Below are positions 61,336 to 64,000 of a stretch of DNA of 64,000 bases, piece after piece. The translations under genes and the position numbers were made by a program. The stretch's first letter is position 1. Each line of letters begins with the position of its first letter. The notes under the pieces were generated by a model. That model saw only the letters and a list, made by a program, of their open reading frames with translations, searched no databases and was not told the DNA's origin. The DNA comes from Marivirga harenae. Lineage in GTDB: Bacteria; Bacteroidota; Bacteroidia; Cytophagales; Cyclobacteriaceae. The stretch spans positions 1,199,501 through 1,263,500 of the forward strand of contig NZ_CP130565.1 of assembly GCF_030534335.1 (NCBI RefSeq), given 5' to 3'.

Positions 61336-61680
61336 TTATGCAATTCTTAATCCATTTTCTGCAGTTTCATCAACTCCGAGCAGACTAATTCTCGACTCAT
61401 CCACCGCACCTAAAACCAAACATTCACTCATGAAGTTCGCAATTTGTTTAGGAGGAAAATTAACAACTGCTACTACTTTTCTGCCTTCTAAATCATCCAA
61501 ATTATAAAGCTCCGTAATTTGAGCAGAGCTCTTTTTTAGCCCATAATCCCCGAAATCAATCTCTAATATAAAAGCTGGTCTCTTTGCCTCAGGAAAATTT
61601 TTCGCCTTTACAATAGTACCCACACGCATTTCAACTTTAGAAAAATCTTCCCAACTGATTTCTTTAGTCTCTTCATTCAT
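61336..61680 (-). CDS. csaA: CsaA-like tRNA-binding protein
   Basis: 114 residues forming an EMAP/OB fold: WEDFSKVEMRVGTIVKAKNF, then KRPAFILEIDFGDYGLKKSSAQITELY, then KVVAVVNFPPKQIANFMSECLVLG. These match the CsaA family, which binds tRNA and acts as a chaperone-like factor in export in some bacteria. Length and spacing are family-typical. It is transcribed away from the mfd gene with 149 bp between. It precedes the COX3-like gene by 23 bp on the same strand, so the two may share a promoter in the region 61681-61829. Confidence 0.92.
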   Translation of the reverse strand: MNEETKEISWEDFSKVEMRVGTIVKAKNFPEAKRPAFILEIDFGDYGLKKSSAQITELYNLDDLEGRKVVAVVNFPPKQIANFMSECLVLGAVDESRISLLGVDETAENGLRIA

Positions 61681-61829
61681 AACTCTTTATAATCCGTTTA
61701 GTTATTTTTTCATTAAATCTTTGCGCGAAACTTGAACTATGCCCCATTCCCATTAGTTTGTTTTACCTTTGCAGGGTGTTTACGAATTTATAACGAAAAA
61801 GTGAGCACAAAATTTAAATTGTATCTGTT

Positions 61830-64000
61830 TTGAAAATTAAAGACTTTCTAAAATTATATAAGGACGATGCCATCATGCAAACGATGGTAGCTTCTCTTAA
61901 GCCCAATGAAGATCAAACTATCAGGTTTAGAGGTTTAGTGGGTAGTTTGGATGCTATAGCCGTTGCGGTTTCCCATCTATTAAATCATCAGAACCAGCTT
62001 ATTATTTTGCATGATAAGGAGGAAGCGGCTTATTTTCAAAATGACTTGCAAAACCTATTAGATTTTAAAGAACCACTACTTTTTCCCACTTCCTATAAAA
62101 GACCTTATCAGTTTGATGACATAGAAAATGCGAATGTGCTGATGAGGGCTGAAATTTTAAACCGGATCAATAACAAATCGTCCACAGGAGAAATTATTGT
62201 AACCTATCCTGAGGCACTTTCTGAAAAAGTAATCAATAAAAAGTCCTTAAAGTCAAATACCTTCACCGCTAAAGTAGGTGAAAGTCTGGATGTGGAATTC
62301 ATAGCAGAACTATTACAGACTTACGATTTTGAACCTACGGATTTTGTATACGAACCCGGGCAATATGCCATTCGTGGGGGAATAATAGATATATTTTCCT
62401 ATGCCAGTGATGAACCTTACAGGATAGAATTGTTTGGAAACGAAATTGATAGCATCCGGACTTTTGATGTGGCTTCGCAACTTTCTACAGACACAGTAAA
62501 GCAAATCAACATCATTCCCAATGTGCAAACAAAGCTATTGGAGGAAAGCAGAGAATCTTTACTGGAATACATTCCTAACAATACAAAAATTTGGTTCAAG
62601 GATTTTAAGCAAACACTAGATGTGCTAGCGCAATATTACGATAAAGCTTCCAAGTCTTTCAAAGAAATACTGGAAAGCACACAGCAAACGAAAGTCGTTT
62701 TAGAACCTCATATGTTGTTTGAAACGCCTGGCAGTTTCAAAACAGGGATGGAAAAATTTCTGAAAGTAGAATTTGGTAATCGTTTTTATTTAAAGGCAAA
62801 TCAGGAATTTGAGTATCAAGCGAAACCTCAGCCTTCTTTCAATAAAAATTTTGATTTCATAGCAGACAATCTTTCAAGCAATCAAGAAGCGGGGTTAATC
62901 AATATCATTTCTTCGGAATCTTTAACTCAAACCGAGCGACTGAAAAATATCTTTGAAGAAATTGATCCTTTTATCAAATTTCAATCTTTGCCGCATACAC
63001 TGCGAGCAGGATTTATAGATGAGCAACTAAAATTAGCTTGCTATACTGATCATCAGATTTTCGAGCGTTTCCACCGCTACAAAACCAAAGACAAACAAAG
63101 CAAATCCAAAGCCATTACCATTCGGGAGTTGAAAAACCTTCAGCCGGGAGATTTTGTAACGCATATTGATTATGGTGTGGGGCGTTTTGCCGGGATGGAT
63201 AAGGTGGACAATAATGGTAAGAAGCAGGAAGTCATCCGTTTAATATATCGTGATAATGATTTGCTTTATGTCAGCATTCATGCCCTCCACAAAATTTCAA
63301 AATACAGTGGAAAAGAAGGGAGCACCCCGAGCATAAGCAAATTAGGTTCACCTGAATGGGAAAATAAAAAGAAGAAAGCTAAGAGACAAGTAAAGGATAT
63401 TGCCAAGGATTTAATTGAGCTATATGCGAAAAGAAAATCTGCCCCAGGTTTTGGATGTGATCGAGATAGTTTCTTACAGGCAGAATTAGAATCCTCTTTC
63501 ATTTATGAAGATACTCCAGACCAGGCCAAATCTACTGCGGACGTAAAGGCTGATATGGAATTAGAGCACCCAATGGATCGACTAGTTTGTGGTGATGTGG
63601 GATTTGGTAAGACTGAAGTAGCCATCCGAGCAGCTTTTAAAGCAGTGGATAATAATAAACAAGTGGCGGTTTTGGTACCCACTACGATTTTAGCCATGCA
63701 ACATTTCAGAACTTTTTCTGAGCGGTTAGAAAAAATGCCGATTACGGTGGAATACATCAATCGATTCAAGTCCACCAAGCAAATTAAAGAGATTCTCAAA
63801 AGAACAGAAGAAGGAAAAGTTGATATCTTAATAGGAACACATAGAATTGTAAATAAAGATGTGAAGTTTAAAGACTTAGGATTATTAGTTATCGATGAGG
63901 AGCAAAAATTTGGTGTCTCTGTAAAGGATAAACTAAAGGAATTCCGTGTCAACGTAGATGTTTTGACACTTACCGCCACGCCTATACCAAGGACATTGCA
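61830..64000 (+). CDS. mfd: Transcription-repair coupling factor Mfd, N-terminal part (3' end outside window)
   Basis: About 723 codons to the right edge. The start is TTG at 61830 (LKIKDFLKLYKDDAIMQTM), because a TAA at 61815-61817 closes the frame and the next in-frame ATG would remove 15 conserved residues. The UvrB-like N-terminal region (LPHTLRAGFIDEQLKL etc.) is followed by the RNA-polymerase-interacting domain (GDFVTHIDYGVGRFAGMDKV) and the first translocase motifs: GDVGFGKTEVAIRAAF (Walker A), VPTTILAMQHF, and DEEQKFGV (DEEQ box), ending in LTATPIPRTLQ at the edge. Mfd removes stalled RNA polymerase and recruits UvrA. It is divergent from the csaA gene. Confidence 0.96.
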   Translation, partial: MKIKDFLKLYKDDAIMQTMVASLKPNEDQTIRFRGLVGSLDAIAVAVSHLLNHQNQLIILHDKEEAAYFQNDLQNLLDFKEPLLFPTSYKRPYQFDDIENANVLMRAEILNRINNKSSTGEIIVTYPEALSEKVINKKSLKSNTFTAKVGESLDVEFIAELLQTYDFEPTDFVYEPGQYAIRGGIIDIFSYASDEPYRIELFGNEIDSIRTFDVASQLSTDTVKQINIIPNVQTKLLEESRESLLEYIPNNTKIWFKDFKQTLDVLAQYYDKASKSFKEILESTQQTKVVLEPHMLFETPGSFKTGMEKFLKVEFGNRFYLKANQEFEYQAKPQPSFNKNFDFIADNLSSNQEAGLINIISSESLTQTERLKNIFEEIDPFIKFQSLPHTLRAGFIDEQLKLACYTDHQIFERFHRYKTKDKQSKSKAITIRELKNLQPGDFVTHIDYGVGRFAGMDKVDNNGKKQEVIRLIYRDNDLLYVSIHALHKISKYSGKEGSTPSISKLGSPEWENKKKKAKRQVKDIAKDLIELYAKRKSAPGFGCDRDSFLQAELESSFIYEDTPDQAKSTADVKADMELEHPMDRLVCGDVGFGKTEVAIRAAFKAVDNNKQVAVLVPTTILAMQHFRTFSERLEKMPITVEYINRFKSTKQIKEILKRTEEGKVDILIGTHRIVNKDVKFKDLGLLVIDEEQKFGVSVKDKLKEFRVNVDVLTLTATPIPRTL

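Overview
The window reads as chromosomal DNA of a low-GC marine-type Bacteroidota, most likely in the Cytophagales (a Marivirga-like organism is my guess, not something I can prove). Grounds: CarboxypepD_reg-like domains with SEVVVT tails, a fused anti-sigma/TonB-C protein, many lipoproteins and small beta-barrel proteins, LytS/LytTR and GAF-PAS kinases, M13, M16 and S41 peptidases, TTTG/TAnnTTTG-like promoter motifs and weak ribosome sites. No rRNA, tRNA, CRISPR array, prophage or replication origin was recognised.

Layout. 1-3501: N-terminal 1,167 codons of a TamB-type protein running off the left edge. 3768-7146: a thiolase, a complete IS3-family element with intact ends and a 3-bp target duplication, and a REP-associated tyrosine transposase (RAYT) with REP palindromes on both sides and one inside its own gene. 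7147-11196: a vWA protein divergent from an ECF sigma factor and its fused anti-sigma/TonB-C partner. 11267-15995: a STAS-like protein, a relic in which a uvrA 5' fragment is joined to a thiolase 3' fragment, and a response regulator with a GAF-5xPAS kinase. 16349-20839: a 1,496-residue tandem UvrA. 21019-24967: a Crp/Fnr-membrane protein-START operon and a Tet(M)/Tet(Q)-like ribosome protection protein. 25087-31417 is accessory: lipoproteins, two broken genes, a HigBA module, a beta-barrel protein, solo IS ends and small palindromic repeats. 31438-47734: CDGSH-glutamate synthase fusion, Crp/Fnr regulator, desaturase, dienoyl-CoA isomerase, a frameshifted M16 peptidase, DUF808, a zinc-independent MDR reductase, a decayed lipoprotein, YwbE, SGNH hydrolase, M13 peptidase, beta-barrel protein and a PLP enzyme. 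47924-64000: ExbB-like protein, LytS/LytTR pair, S41 peptidase, formate-THF ligase, YwqK-type protein, SDR, MFS, NYN-LOTUS protein, TIGR01777 protein, COX3-like protein, CsaA, and the N-terminal two thirds of Mfd at the right edge.

What links the genes. The vWA protein and the anti-sigma protein carry the same CarboxypepD_reg-like module and face each other across the sigma-factor promoter, so they probably form one envelope-sensing unit. The thiolase and the tandem UvrA bracket a region whose middle holds a uvrA-5'/thiolase-3' joint, which is what an old tandem duplication would leave. Two damage-handling proteins, the UvrA-like protein and Mfd, lie in the window but not together.

The window is rich in damaged genes (about 26.4, 29.0, 37.2 and 40.9 kb, plus the 12.1 kb relic). 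The single-base lesions at 37.2 and 26.5 kb could be real mutations, programmed shifts or read errors. The 40.9 kb and 12.1 kb cases carry several lesions and are true decay.
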